A DNA stretch of 25,431 bases, from positions 1-25,431 of IMG/VR virus record IMGVR_UViG_3300030116_002323. One strand, 5' to 3'. This document shows, piece by piece, positions 6,473 through 14,935 of the stretch. Position numbers and translations under genes: made by a program. Each line of letters begins with the position of its first letter. Position 1 is the first letter of the stretch. This DNA comes from a virus. The notes under the pieces were generated by a model. It was not told the origin of the DNA and made no database searches. It saw only the letters and a list, made by a program, of their open reading frames with translations.

Positions 6473-6678
6473 GCTATACATCTCTCACAATAATAACCAG
6501 TTTCATCTGTGTAATTATTTTTTTTCATAAGTATTAAATTATAAGTTCCTAAAACATCATTACAGTGTGCACATTCCATATATTCTATATTCCAACAAGT
6601 AGCACAATATAAATCAGTCTTATTTTCAACTATTACACCATCATTTTCTTCACATCTTACACATGATCCTCTATCCAT
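6469..6678 (-). CDS. Four-CxxC zinc-ribbon protein, 69 residues
   Basis: Start chosen at ATG 6678, with GGAAGGG at seven bases; a TTG directly upstream is also in frame. Cysteine pairs are at C6/C9, C25/C28, C36/C39 and C64/C67, enough for two zinc sites with knuckles of about 19 and 28 residues between pairs. The pattern resembles double zinc-ribbon or LIM/RING-like treble-clef modules, likely binding nucleic acid or protein. Its stop overlaps the tiny basic gene. The specific function is unknown; the metal-site reading is from cysteine spacing alone. Confidence 0.6.
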   Translation of the reverse strand: MDRGSCVRCEENDGVIVENKTDLYCATCWNIEYMECAHCNDVLGTYNLILMKKNNYTDETGYYCERCIA

Positions 6679-6836
6679 CAATAATCCCTTCCTCTAAACC
6701 ATATAAAGCCATCATTATCTAATCTGCAAGTAATAAACCAACATAAAAATCCCCCTGATACAGTATATACAGAGGGATTTTCTATCAATAATAATACTAG
6801 ACCTAAGCACCATATAAAACCAAGTAAATATCTCAT
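6678..6836 (-). CDS. Small membrane protein, 52 residues
   Basis: ATG at 6836 overlaps the TAA of the upstream gene (TAATG); the TGA at 6678-6680 overlaps the next start. The product starts MRYLLGFIWCLGLVLLLIEN, one clear membrane helix, then a second hydrophobic stretch GGFLCWFITC (28-37), and a polar C-terminus with DNDGFIWFRGRDY. Two short helices are likely. It sits in the early region away from the lysozyme, so it is more plausibly a host-interaction or exclusion protein than the main holin. No family recognised. Confidence 0.55.
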   Translation of the reverse strand: MRYLLGFIWCLGLVLLLIENPSVYTVSGGFLCWFITCRLDNDGFIWFRGRDY

Positions 6837-7114
6837 TATTTAGCTCCTTTATAATAAACTTTAGTCCCAGTAACATTAATACCAAATGAGTCTAACTTAT
6901 CTTCATTTAAGTCTACATCTAAACTATATAAGCATTTATTAAAAAACCATAATAAAGCTACTAATAATTTACATTCCATTTTCAATCTAGCTAATCTGAC
7001 TGGATTGCAAAATGTAACCCTTTTAAGATTTTCTCTAGCTTGTATTTGTGCATCAGTTATAAGACTTAGCTGTGTGCTCATTTGTAACATTTGGCTAATT
7101 TGTTTTTTTGTCAT
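6836..7114 (-). CDS. Hypothetical protein, 92 residues
   Basis: ATG at 7114, overlapping the upstream stop (TAATG), with AGGAGCGAAATA upstream as ribosome binding site. The first 60 residues look all-helical: QISQMLQMSTQLSLITDAQI, then a basic stretch NLKRVTFCNPVRLARLKM and a hydrophobic helix KLLVALLWFFNKCLYSL. The C-terminus may form a beta hairpin (FGINVTGTKVYYKG). No family recognised; part of the early operon. Confidence 0.6.
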   Translation of the reverse strand: MTKKQISQMLQMSTQLSLITDAQIQARENLKRVTFCNPVRLARLKMECKLLVALLWFFNKCLYSLDVDLNEDKLDSFGINVTGTKVYYKGAK

Positions 7115-7476
7115 TATTTCGCTCCTTCTATTTTATTATAACAATAATCCTGCAAATCATCACCTAATCTAATTAGTCCTACACCAATTAGCTTATTATA
7201 CCATATTGCAGAATCTACTACATTTTTAATAGTTAATTCATTATGCACCATTAAATCTATAATTTCATCTTGTGTTATAGCTTGTTTTTGTATTTTGTTT
7301 AATTTTTTTATCACACATTTCCAATTAGCTATAATACCTTTCTGAAATTGTATTTCTTTATCTTGTGCATAAGTCATACCATCTTTATCAGATCCATACA
7401 GCTCATAATATTTATTTAATATTTTAATTTCAGCTTTTAGACATATCTCAAATCTATCTATAATATTACTTAACAT
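7114..7476 (-). CDS. Hypothetical helical protein, 120 residues
   Basis: ATG at 7476, with GGAGG upstream, overlapping the first early gene by 11 bases. The product is predicted helical throughout, with alternating charged residues (IDRFEICLKAEIKILNKYYE; QKGIIANWKCVIKKLNKIQK) that could form a coiled-coil-like bundle, and a C-terminal VVDSAIWYNKLIGVGLIRLG. No signal peptide or membrane helix. No family recognised. As second gene after the early promoter it is likely expressed at once after infection. Confidence 0.6.
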   Translation of the reverse strand: MLSNIIDRFEICLKAEIKILNKYYELYGSDKDGMTYAQDKEIQFQKGIIANWKCVIKKLNKIQKQAITQDEIIDLMVHNELTIKNVVDSAIWYNKLIGVGLIRLGDDLQDYCYNKIEGAK

Positions 7477-7735
7477 TTTGACCTCCTATTAATACACATA
7501 TATAAGACTCTATAGAGTTTAATAATATTTTTTGCTGTTTAGCTGTGCAAACTATATCAATATTATTAACATCTTTATAATAACCTATAAAATTTATAAT
7601 ATTTATAATATTCTTATTAGATAATCTCATAGATAATTTTATTATATCTCTCATAGTGCCTATAGGCAATATTCTTAAATCTAATGTATTATTTAGAGTT
7701 TTATTAAGTTTTTTTATTATTTTTGTTCTGTCCAT
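7466..7735 (-). CDS. Hypothetical protein, first early gene, 89 residues
   Basis: ATG at 7735 with AAGGAGC ribosome binding site and about 70 bases of leader downstream of the predicted promoter. The product is basic, rich in Ile, Asn, Leu and Lys: a basic helix TKIIKKLNKTLNNTLDLRIL, then MRDIIKLSMRLSNKNIINIINF (28-49), and a C-terminal VCTAKQQKILLNSIESYICV. It could be a small helical DNA- or host-protein-binding factor, but no family is recognised. Position as first gene after the promoter suggests a host takeover or regulatory role (inference). Confidence 0.6.
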   Translation of the reverse strand: MDRTKIIKKLNKTLNNTLDLRILPIGTMRDIIKLSMRLSNKNIINIINFIGYYKDVNNIDIVCTAKQQKILLNSIESYICVLIGGQNVK

Positions 7736-8047
7736 TTTTGCTCCTTGTTTGTTATTTTTAAATGTCGCTCATATAAAATACTAATAATAATTCAAATAAA
7801 CAAATAATTATTATTATATATTGTTAAGGAACTTAGGGCAAGGGTGTCCCCACTTTCTATACTATATAAAATATTATAAAACAAGTAAAAAAAGTATAAT
7901 ACTACTTTTTAAGATTTTACTTGCTTTGTATTATTTGGCTCAAATTTAGCGATAAATCAAAAGCAAGTGCTTTTATTAAATAAGTATATTAAAAATTAAT
8001 AATTTTAAGTATTTAGTATGTTTTTGAAAGTCTTAGAGGAGGATTTT
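7736..8047. other. 312-base non-coding hub between late and early regions
   Basis: The largest gap in the genome, after the last tail gene and before the first early gene. Besides the promoter it holds an imperfect dyad at 7882-7923: outer arms CAAGTAAA (7882-7889) and TTTACTTG (7916-7923), inner arms AAAAGTA (7890-7896) and TACTTTT (7903-7909), a six-base loop and a six-base bulge. A second small dyad AAAAGCA-AG-TGCTTTT lies at 7959-7974. The motif AAATGTCGCTCAT at 7760-7772 recurs at 19553-19565. The stretch 7976-8012 is almost pure A/T. Candidate roles are late-operon terminator, origin, or operator for the early promoter. Confidence 0.5.
7813..7841 (-). promoter_or_regulatory. Sigma-70-like early promoter
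   Basis: On the minus strand a -35-like TTGCCC (7836-7841) is followed by a 17-base spacer and a perfect TATAAT -10 (7813-7818). Transcription would start near 7805 and read leftward into the gene at 7735. The spacing is optimal and the position, directly before the first early gene of a one-directional genome, fits the main early promoter. Confidence 0.65.
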
Positions 8048-9043
8048 CTAAATTTCTTCTAATGTTAAGCTAACTGAATAATGATTTACAGCAGTTTGGT
8101 TAATTTTAGTGTTAAATATCCTAGCTAACATTATATTATTAGGAGTTTGAGCTGTTGTAAATGTTTGTGTATTGTCTAAATGGACTATTACTGGCAAGTG
8201 TGAGCCATAAGACTTATTTAATACAGCACTATAAAAATCAGTGCTATTAGACAATGCAGATCCACCATCATTTTCAGGATAAACTACATCATCAGACATA
8301 AAACTAAAATTAAATGTTAAGACCTTTTTACCTGCATCATATATGTTGCTAGGTGATGTAGCTGTAGCTAATTGCCATTGATCTAATACCCATGATTTTC
8401 TAGGTGCATTTAAAAAATTACTATATCTTCTGCCACCTTGTGATGTAGATATAACATTATTAAATACATCTTGTCTATTAAATTTTAAATCAGGATTAAA
8501 AGGAAAGTCATAATACTTACCTACCATTATAGAGCCTATTTTTACATCTGAATTAAAATTATTACCACCTACATCTGTTATACTTAATTTTATTTTCTGA
8601 TTCTGACTAGTTGTAGTAAACTCTACTAATGACCATCCATTTAATGCAGGTGTTATAGTATTGCTATTAGATACTGTAGCATTACACACTTCAGTTAATG
8701 TAGCAGGATTTTGAAATGATCCATCTGTGTCATCTGTAGTTATTACTATATTAGCATCTGCTTCTTTTAAATTGTGTCCTAATATAGCTATATAGTTAGA
8801 TCCTTGTCTAGAATCATCAGTAATATTAGTATTTATAATTATAGTAGTATCTGTGCTAGTCCCATTAACACTAATAGTCTGTATATTACTTGGATCTAAA
8901 TCAAATAACTCATGGACATTAGATCCACTAGCAAAAGATCCACCAGTAGATGTTATATCACTAGTAGTTATTTTACCATTTAATAATAACCAATTTACCC
9001 AGTCTACATATATTCTAGGTGTTTTTACTCTACCATAACTCAT
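8048..9043 (-). CDS. Tail-tip or fibre-associated structural protein, 331 residues
   Basis: ATG at 9043 preceded by GAGG. Last gene of the tail operon. The sequence is rich in Thr, Ser, Asn and Asp and beta-strand prone. The first part (about 25-115) has SVNGTSTDTTIIINTNIT and YIAILGHNL, the middle (115-180) looks like a beta-sandwich ending IGSIMVGKYYDFPFNP, and the last part (180-325) resembles a tail-associated domain with STSQGGRRYSNFLNAPRKSW and VLDQW. Composition and position suggest a distal tail (Dit-like) or fibre-attachment protein. I do not recognise an exact family. Confidence 0.6.
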   Translation of the reverse strand: MSYGRVKTPRIYVDWVNWLLLNGKITTSDITSTGGSFASGSNVHELFDLDPSNIQTISVNGTSTDTTIIINTNITDDSRQGSNYIAILGHNLKEADANIVITTDDTDGSFQNPATLTEVCNATVSNSNTITPALNGWSLVEFTTTSQNQKIKLSITDVGGNNFNSDVKIGSIMVGKYYDFPFNPDLKFNRQDVFNNVISTSQGGRRYSNFLNAPRKSWVLDQWQLATATSPSNIYDAGKKVLTFNFSFMSDDVVYPENDGGSALSNSTDFYSAVLNKSYGSHLPVIVHLDNTQTFTTAQTPNNIMLARIFNTKINQTAVNHYSVSLTLEEI

Positions 9044-9046
9044 TTA

Positions 9047-9163
9047 TTAATCCTCATTTATAGTGTCTATAATTTCATTAATTTTATTTATGATTTCTAA
9101 AATTTTATTTCCATATTCATCATCTTTAAATATAGATTCATCTTCAGTAGTTAATTTATTCAT
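9047..9163 (-). CDS. Tiny acidic protein, 38 residues, between fibre and last tail gene
   Basis: ATG at 9163 overlaps the fibre stop (TAATG), and its TAA at 9047-9049 lies just before the next ATG. The product is acidic with an isoleucine-rich amphipathic helix, YGNKILEIINKINEIIDTIN (17-36). It has heptad-like spacing of Ile and could form a small coiled coil. Overlap at one end and tight spacing at the other argue for a real gene. Function unknown; possibly a fibre chaperone or connector. Confidence 0.5.
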   Translation of the reverse strand: MNKLTTEDESIFKDDEYGNKILEIINKINEIIDTINED

Positions 9164-11064
9164 TATGTTACCTCTGCAATTATACTAAATACCATATACC
9201 AAAAATAACTTGCTGAGGTATTTGTAGTAGTTCTTCTTAATGATGGAATTAATATATCGCCTTCTGATAATGATACATTTAATCCAGTTTCTTCCATTTT
9301 ACTTTGTATATTAGCTGTTATATTATCTGTTTGCGTTGAACCAATTTGTGTTAAAGATGTATCACCAACACTTCCATAACTTGGTGTTCCAGTTGATAAT
9401 GCTAGTTGATATGTTTGTGAACTACTTGCATAACCTCTCATGTGATAAGATTTTAAAGTGCAATTTTTAGGAACTACAATACAAGGATTTTTACTATCTG
9501 TCCATGTAGTAGGTGGATTTGTTGATGTTGAAATAGTGTGTCCCCATAAATAAAAATTAGCACCATAAACATTAGATGGGTGGTAAAATCGCAAATATCT
9601 TGTCTGAAACCTTCCAGACCATTGTGGTGTCCAATAAGATACACCACCACCTCCACCACCTGCTAAACTTGCACCATTTGTTATTTGAACATCATTACCT
9701 GCATCATTTGTAAAATATAAATTATTAGGAGTATCATTTTTAACCCAAATCTGCCCTCTAGCTCCACTATCTGCATTAGCAGAAGATTGCTCTTTAATTT
9801 TTATAGGTTGCTCAAATCTAGTTTCTGTATCTTTAAATAGCACTGTTTCTGAATCATCCATTAATATATTTATATTTGATCCATCTGAATATATAGCATC
9901 ATTATTATTAATATCACCAAATCTAACATATCCCTGATCTACTTTTATATCACCTGTAGTGCTTACATCACCAGTAAAATCTGCTCCTGCTAAATTAGCT
10001 TTCAAATTTAATGCTGTTTGCTGTGCTGTAGATACAGGTTTATTAGCATCAGTAGTATTGTCTACATTATTTAAAGATAAACTAGTTTTTATTTCAGTAG
10101 CATCTTTACCCTCTAATCCATTAGATGTAAATACAGCTATATCACCATTAGCTACTGTAGCACTATCTATCTTAACTATATTAGTATTAGATATGCCTGT
10201 TATAGCTTCAGATTTTAAATTAAATATTTTTGATGCTTTTATATTAGAGTCTCTATCTTGAATTACTATTTTATAAGCTCCTAATGCTATATTATTAGGC
10301 ACAGCCCATGCAAAAGATCCATTATTATCTGCATCATATAACTGATTATGTGCTGTCCCTGATGCTAAATTAGTAAATTTACTATTATTTTTAAAGACAC
10401 AAATAATTACTCTACTTATATTGCCAGTGCTTGACCATGTAATATTAAATGATGAATCATTTACATTTATATCAGTAGTAGCATTTGTTATAGTTATAGA
10501 TTTATTAGTAGCTACACTAAAAGTATTTGCAGATATAGCTGTATTACTGCCACTAGATACTTTTATTTTATAATCACTAGCTACAGCCTGATTAGTTGGT
10601 ATTACATAATCATAATACTCACCTTTATAATTACTAATTATAGTAGATAATACACCACCTTTATCTAGCTCTATATTAAAACTTTCTAAAGATTCTGTTC
10701 TGTCCCATTTTACTCTTATAATTTCACCTTGATAAAAAGTTAATCCACTATCACTAGGATATAAATTACTTATAGCTTTGTCTTGTAATGTAAAAATACC
10801 ACTAGATTGTGTAGTTAAGTTATGTGAAATTCTTATTCTATATGTAGTCCCTGCTGTTAAGCCTGTAGTATCCCAATCATACTCACCATCATTTGTAGTA
10901 GATGCTGTAAGTTGTATCCAATTAACACCACTATCTACTGAGTAAAATATACTTACATTTGATATTAGTCCTGATGTTCTCCATTGTATTTTTACAGTTT
11001 CACCTATGTCTATTATATCACTAGGATCAGGATTTAATATTTGTATATTGTTAGCTATTGTCAT
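9163..11064 (-). CDS. Tail fibre / receptor-binding protein
   Basis: 633 residues, ATG at 11064. The N-terminal 285 residues hold about three related Ig-like repeats resembling the Kre9/KNH-type domain (IGETVKIQWRTSGLISNVSI; GEIIRVKWDRTE; SFNITWSSTGNISRVII), each ending in an IRIS- or YKIK-type strand. Around 310-360 is a classic fibre motif, SLNNVDNTTDANKPVSTAQQ, followed by a shaft-like region with ADFTGDVSTTGDIKVDQG. A hexaglycine hinge at about 469-474 precedes a 159-residue tip rich in Tyr, Trp, Ser and Thr, probably the receptor-binding head. Three of the genome's scarce CpGs lie in the tip and none in the rest of the gene, hinting at a separate origin of the tip. Confidence 0.8.
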   Translation of the reverse strand: MTIANNIQILNPDPSDIIDIGETVKIQWRTSGLISNVSIFYSVDSGVNWIQLTASTTNDGEYDWDTTGLTAGTTYRIRISHNLTTQSSGIFTLQDKAISNLYPSDSGLTFYQGEIIRVKWDRTESLESFNIELDKGGVLSTIISNYKGEYYDYVIPTNQAVASDYKIKVSSGSNTAISANTFSVATNKSITITNATTDINVNDSSFNITWSSTGNISRVIICVFKNNSKFTNLASGTAHNQLYDADNNGSFAWAVPNNIALGAYKIVIQDRDSNIKASKIFNLKSEAITGISNTNIVKIDSATVANGDIAVFTSNGLEGKDATEIKTSLSLNNVDNTTDANKPVSTAQQTALNLKANLAGADFTGDVSTTGDIKVDQGYVRFGDINNNDAIYSDGSNINILMDDSETVLFKDTETRFEQPIKIKEQSSANADSGARGQIWVKNDTPNNLYFTNDAGNDVQITNGASLAGGGGGGVSYWTPQWSGRFQTRYLRFYHPSNVYGANFYLWGHTISTSTNPPTTWTDSKNPCIVVPKNCTLKSYHMRGYASSSQTYQLALSTGTPSYGSVGDTSLTQIGSTQTDNITANIQSKMEETGLNVSLSEGDILIPSLRRTTTNTSASYFWYMVFSIIAEVT

Positions 11065-13550
11065 TATAATCCTAACTCTAATAAAGTTACTTTTAAATTT
11101 TGTATTTTTTTAGATATAGATGTTACTATAAAAGCTATATTATTAAGATTATCACCAAAATAATAATTTAATTTATCTAAATCACTATTTTCAAATGCTA
11201 CAATATCACCACACTGCAATTTATAAAATTTAGGATTTATTAATGTTAGTGTAATTTCTGCTCTAGGTCTAGCATGTAACTGAGCATAATAATTTACATG
11301 ACCTGCATCAACATCAAAAGTGTTACTAATTTTATTATCACTAACATTATATTTAACTATACCTTTTTCATTGTTAGTAGGTATATTTAACCCATTATAA
11401 ACTACTCCATCATTACTAGTGTCTGAGTTTCTTACTAAAGCATCTAATTTTACATATTTAACATTTTCATTTGTATAACCGAATCCGAATTGATTTCTAT
11501 ACTCTGTCTCATGTTCTGAATTATAAATATAAACACTATCTTTTGCAGGGTGTGGATTTCTTGATACATTCCATTTTGTAATAACATTATCTGTCAATGC
11601 TATATTTATATTTTTATAATCATTTTCATTAATATTAAATACTACATCCTCTGATCCGTAGCTACTTTTAATAAATATGTATTTAGGAGTGTCATTTTCT
11701 TGTGTATAAATAAAGCCTCCTTCATATTGATACTGGTTTAATTTATCACTTAATGTAGTAGGTTCATTTATAGTGTCTCTTATATTCCATGAGTTTCTTA
11801 GTGTTAATAACTCATCATAATTTATAGGTGTAGTAGTTCCTATATCTGTATATCTATATAAAAGCTCTCTATGTGCTTCTAATATGCTAGTTATAGGATT
11901 ATCAGCAGTAGATCCAGTAAATGTAGCTTTTATGCCATCTGCATTACTATATAAAATTTCCTCAGGAGGATCTGTGTATGTTCTTACCTCAAATTCATTT
12001 TCATCAGTTTTTACTGAGTGCTCTGCTATTATTATAATATCATATAATCTAAAATCAGCACTTATAGTCTCTCCATCAGGATTTTCATCATATACCTCTA
12101 CTAATAACTCACCTGATTCTACACCTCTAGTTAAATCTATTAATCTATAATTAGCTGAATAATCTTGATCAGTTATACTAGCACTACCTGTTCCAAACCT
12201 TAGATTATATACTATTTCTCCATTCCATAATATTCTAACACCATTAACATCTATTGCATTAGCTGTTCTATTTATATTAAACCATTGAAATTTTACTAAT
12301 AATTTACATTTTAACTCCTCATCATTAACATGAGATAAAGTGCCATCAGGCTTTTTAAATTCTACTTGTATTTTAGTAAATGCTGATCCAATAGTGTCCC
12401 CATCTTCATCTTCTCTAACTAAAGATGGGTATGATATCCTATCTGCTTGAGGTAATGAAAATCCTACATAAGATGAGTTACTCTCATCAAATAAATTAGC
12501 TATAGTATTTTCTGCTAAATATGATGAACCTTCTGTAATTTCTACATTTACAGGTCTTATAGCAAAACCTCTCCTAATACCTCTATCAGTCCATAAGTAA
12601 TGAGCTCCATTATGATTACTAGTAGCCTGATCATAAATATGCTCTAGATGTGCTTCTGTGTTATCATTCCAAGCCTGTAAACTATATAAAGGTAAAAATT
12701 TATCATAAGCTTTATCATAATAATAAAGCATAGTCATTCTAGGAGTTAATCCAGTATCAGGATTATTATATGTATAATCCTGTGCATAATCTGATATTAC
12801 ATAAGGTGCTCTGTCATTTTTTAAAGTAAATGTTTCATTAGTATCTATTTCAACATTTATATCAGGTGCATGTAATACAGGTCTAAAAGCATTAAAATTA
12901 TATCTATTACTATCTGTTATAATTTTTGCATCTATAGGAGAATAATTAGTGCATGAATTATCTGAGCATGATATTCTATCAGAGTATATACTAGGCTGAA
13001 ATATTTGAGCATATTGTGAATATTTACCAAACACTAAAGGTATAGGTATATTATCACTAGTTTTTTTATGAATATCTATTTCATCAAATACATTTAAATT
13101 TATAGCATTTATAGTTACACTATTTATATCATGCTCTATAGATTTTATTTTACCTACGAATAACTCTAAGCAATTAGACAAGCTACTATTATTATTTAAC
13201 TGGCTATATATTTTTAATTTTCTTCCTATATATTGATTATCTGTAGGATCTTTACTGTGTATAATTTGTGAAATCCATCTAGTATTACTATAATCTCTAT
13301 ACTCTTTATTAATAACTGTTATACTTACATTACCTGTTTTAGCTACTGATTTAAAAATATCTATAGATTGCTTTATACTAGGAGCATTAGATACTATTCC
13401 CATATAATCTACAGTATCTACTACAGTATCATGATAAGCTAAACCTGTGAAATTAGTTTCATCTTCATAATATAGCTGAAAAATCCAATTTTCTTGAAAA
13501 TTACCAGTCTTTAAAGTATTATCATAATGTGCAGGAACTGTTAAAGCCAT
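11064..13550 (-). CDS. Large tail hub/baseplate-like protein, 828 residues
   Basis: ATG at 13550 overlaps the tape measure stop; the stop overlaps the fibre start. The N-terminal 200 residues are beta-rich (YDNTLKTGNFQENWIFQLYY; KSVAKTGNVSITVINKEY; KLKIYSQL; DNIPIPLVFGKYSQYAQIF). The middle contains long Asn- and Asp-rich strands, and the last 150 residues end with a hub-like motif KFYKLQCGDIVAFENSDLD and LKVTLLELGL. Directly after the tape measure and before the fibre is where siphoviruses encode the tail hub (Tal) or central fibre to which receptor-binding proteins attach. I recognise the arrangement and general pattern, not a specific named family. Confidence 0.7.
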   Translation of the reverse strand: MALTVPAHYDNTLKTGNFQENWIFQLYYEDETNFTGLAYHDTVVDTVDYMGIVSNAPSIKQSIDIFKSVAKTGNVSITVINKEYRDYSNTRWISQIIHSKDPTDNQYIGRKLKIYSQLNNNSSLSNCLELFVGKIKSIEHDINSVTINAINLNVFDEIDIHKKTSDNIPIPLVFGKYSQYAQIFQPSIYSDRISCSDNSCTNYSPIDAKIITDSNRYNFNAFRPVLHAPDINVEIDTNETFTLKNDRAPYVISDYAQDYTYNNPDTGLTPRMTMLYYYDKAYDKFLPLYSLQAWNDNTEAHLEHIYDQATSNHNGAHYLWTDRGIRRGFAIRPVNVEITEGSSYLAENTIANLFDESNSSYVGFSLPQADRISYPSLVREDEDGDTIGSAFTKIQVEFKKPDGTLSHVNDEELKCKLLVKFQWFNINRTANAIDVNGVRILWNGEIVYNLRFGTGSASITDQDYSANYRLIDLTRGVESGELLVEVYDENPDGETISADFRLYDIIIIAEHSVKTDENEFEVRTYTDPPEEILYSNADGIKATFTGSTADNPITSILEAHRELLYRYTDIGTTTPINYDELLTLRNSWNIRDTINEPTTLSDKLNQYQYEGGFIYTQENDTPKYIFIKSSYGSEDVVFNINENDYKNINIALTDNVITKWNVSRNPHPAKDSVYIYNSEHETEYRNQFGFGYTNENVKYVKLDALVRNSDTSNDGVVYNGLNIPTNNEKGIVKYNVSDNKISNTFDVDAGHVNYYAQLHARPRAEITLTLINPKFYKLQCGDIVAFENSDLDKLNYYFGDNLNNIAFIVTSISKKIQNLKVTLLELGL

Positions 13551-14935
13551 TATATTAGTCCTAATCTTCTACTATTTTCTATTTCAGGCACTATAACATC
13601 TCTTATAAAATCTGCATCTGACACAGGTGAGTGAAAATGTAGATTTACACCTCCTGCCTGTGCTGTTCCTGTGCCTCCTAATGGTGTAATATTTACTGAC
13701 TCAGCACCATTTTCACCTGCTATAATCATAGTAGGCTCTGTAACTACCTCATTCATACCATCCTCAGCAAATTTAGGCACTAAAGACTCAAATAATATAT
13801 TTACTGCTGTTGCACCTACAGCACCAGTAATTAATCCTAATAATCCTTTAGTAGAAATTTCTTTAGCTAACATTCCTGCTATTGCTTCCATTAAATAAGC
13901 TTTTATTACTTTTCTTATAGACTCTAAAATATTATCAGATGATGCACCTGTAGCTATAGCTGTTTCTAATCTTGCTACTCTTTTCTGTTCTTCTGATTGC
14001 TCTATTATTTTTGCCATTTCCTTCTCACCATCAGCTATAGTTTTAGTTTTAGCAGGTATTTTTTCTATCTTTTTTAAGTAACTATCTAAATTGTCATTTC
14101 TTTTAACTTCTACTACATTTAAATCATCTGTAGCCTGTAAAGCTTCAGCTAAAGCATCGGTTTGAGCATTTGAGTTATCTTCTACTGCTTGTGTATTAGA
14201 TTCTAAATTAGTAGTAGCCTCATCTGCTGATCCTCCTATGTCTTTAAACCCTTTTACTACTTTAGTTGTAAATTCTGCTAGTCTCCTCATACCATCAATT
14301 AAAGGTAAAATTATAGGCATAAGAATCTCACCTATAGCCTCTGCTGTGTCTCCTAGTGCATTTTTCATCTGATCCATTTGACCTGAAAATGTCTTAGCCC
14401 CTTCACTAGCTTGACCTTCAAATAAATCTGCTAATATTTCAAGACCTTCTCCACTTTTTAACTGTTCAGCAGTTAGATCCTTCATTTCAGGGACTAACTC
14501 ACCTAACTCTCCTGCCATACCTGATAAAGTTTTAGAGGTATTTCTTACAGCAGTCTCTAAAGTTTGCCCTGTAGCTTCAGCCATATCTAAGGCTATAGGT
14601 ATTATTTCTTTTATTTGTGCCTCAGACATTCCTAGTGATGCTAGATATGCCTGTTGCTCTATTATAGCCTCATCACCAAATCTAGACACCTGCTGTAATG
14701 CTGATGCTTGATCTAATAATGCCTGTGATGTTTTACCTAAACCAGTAGCTAATTTTTTTTCTGCTTCTTCTTGTCTACCATAAGCATTAATAGAGGCTGT
14801 AATACCTGCTACTAATCCCTGAGCTGACATATAAGCTAATCCTATAGCTCCTATTTTTTTAGCTACAGATCCTAAATTTCTACTAGCTTTCTCTGTGCCT
14901 TTTGTTAATAATTGTATTACTACTTTATTTGCCAT
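13550..14935 (-). CDS. Tail tape measure protein (short)
   Basis: 461 residues, ATG at 14935; the frameshifted chaperone ORF overlaps its start by 11 bases. It begins NKVVIQLLTKGTEKASRNLG, then a hydrophobic helix around 28-48 (KIGAIGLAYMSAQGLVAGIT) and a helical body with AEEKLATGLGK-type segments, FSGQMDQMKNALGDTAEAIG followed by EILMPIILPLIDG (200-215), and further hydrophobic helices at 340-385. Tape measures set tail length at about 1.5 Angstrom per residue, which predicts a short tail near 70 nm. The C-terminus has a Gly-rich segment and ends in SDADFIRDVIVPEIENSRRL. Position after the chaperones is diagnostic. Confidence 0.88.
   Translation of the reverse strand: MANKVVIQLLTKGTEKASRNLGSVAKKIGAIGLAYMSAQGLVAGITASINAYGRQEEAEKKLATGLGKTSQALLDQASALQQVSRFGDEAIIEQQAYLASLGMSEAQIKEIIPIALDMAEATGQTLETAVRNTSKTLSGMAGELGELVPEMKDLTAEQLKSGEGLEILADLFEGQASEGAKTFSGQMDQMKNALGDTAEAIGEILMPIILPLIDGMRRLAEFTTKVVKGFKDIGGSADEATTNLESNTQAVEDNSNAQTDALAEALQATDDLNVVEVKRNDNLDSYLKKIEKIPAKTKTIADGEKEMAKIIEQSEEQKRVARLETAIATGASSDNILESIRKVIKAYLMEAIAGMLAKEISTKGLLGLITGAVGATAVNILFESLVPKFAEDGMNEVVTEPTMIIAGENGAESVNITPLGGTGTAQAGGVNLHFHSPVSDADFIRDVIVPEIENSRRLGLI

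Noticed and set aside
7959-7974. Dyad AAAAGCA-AG-TGCTTTT read as an intrinsic terminator
   Set aside because: Two-base loop and mostly A/T stem give little stability, and no T-run follows on the minus strand; kept only as a dyad within the non-coding hub.
9474-9659. A short minus-strand frame inside the fibre gene
   Set aside because: Fully inside the well-supported fibre tip in another frame, without a ribosome binding site.
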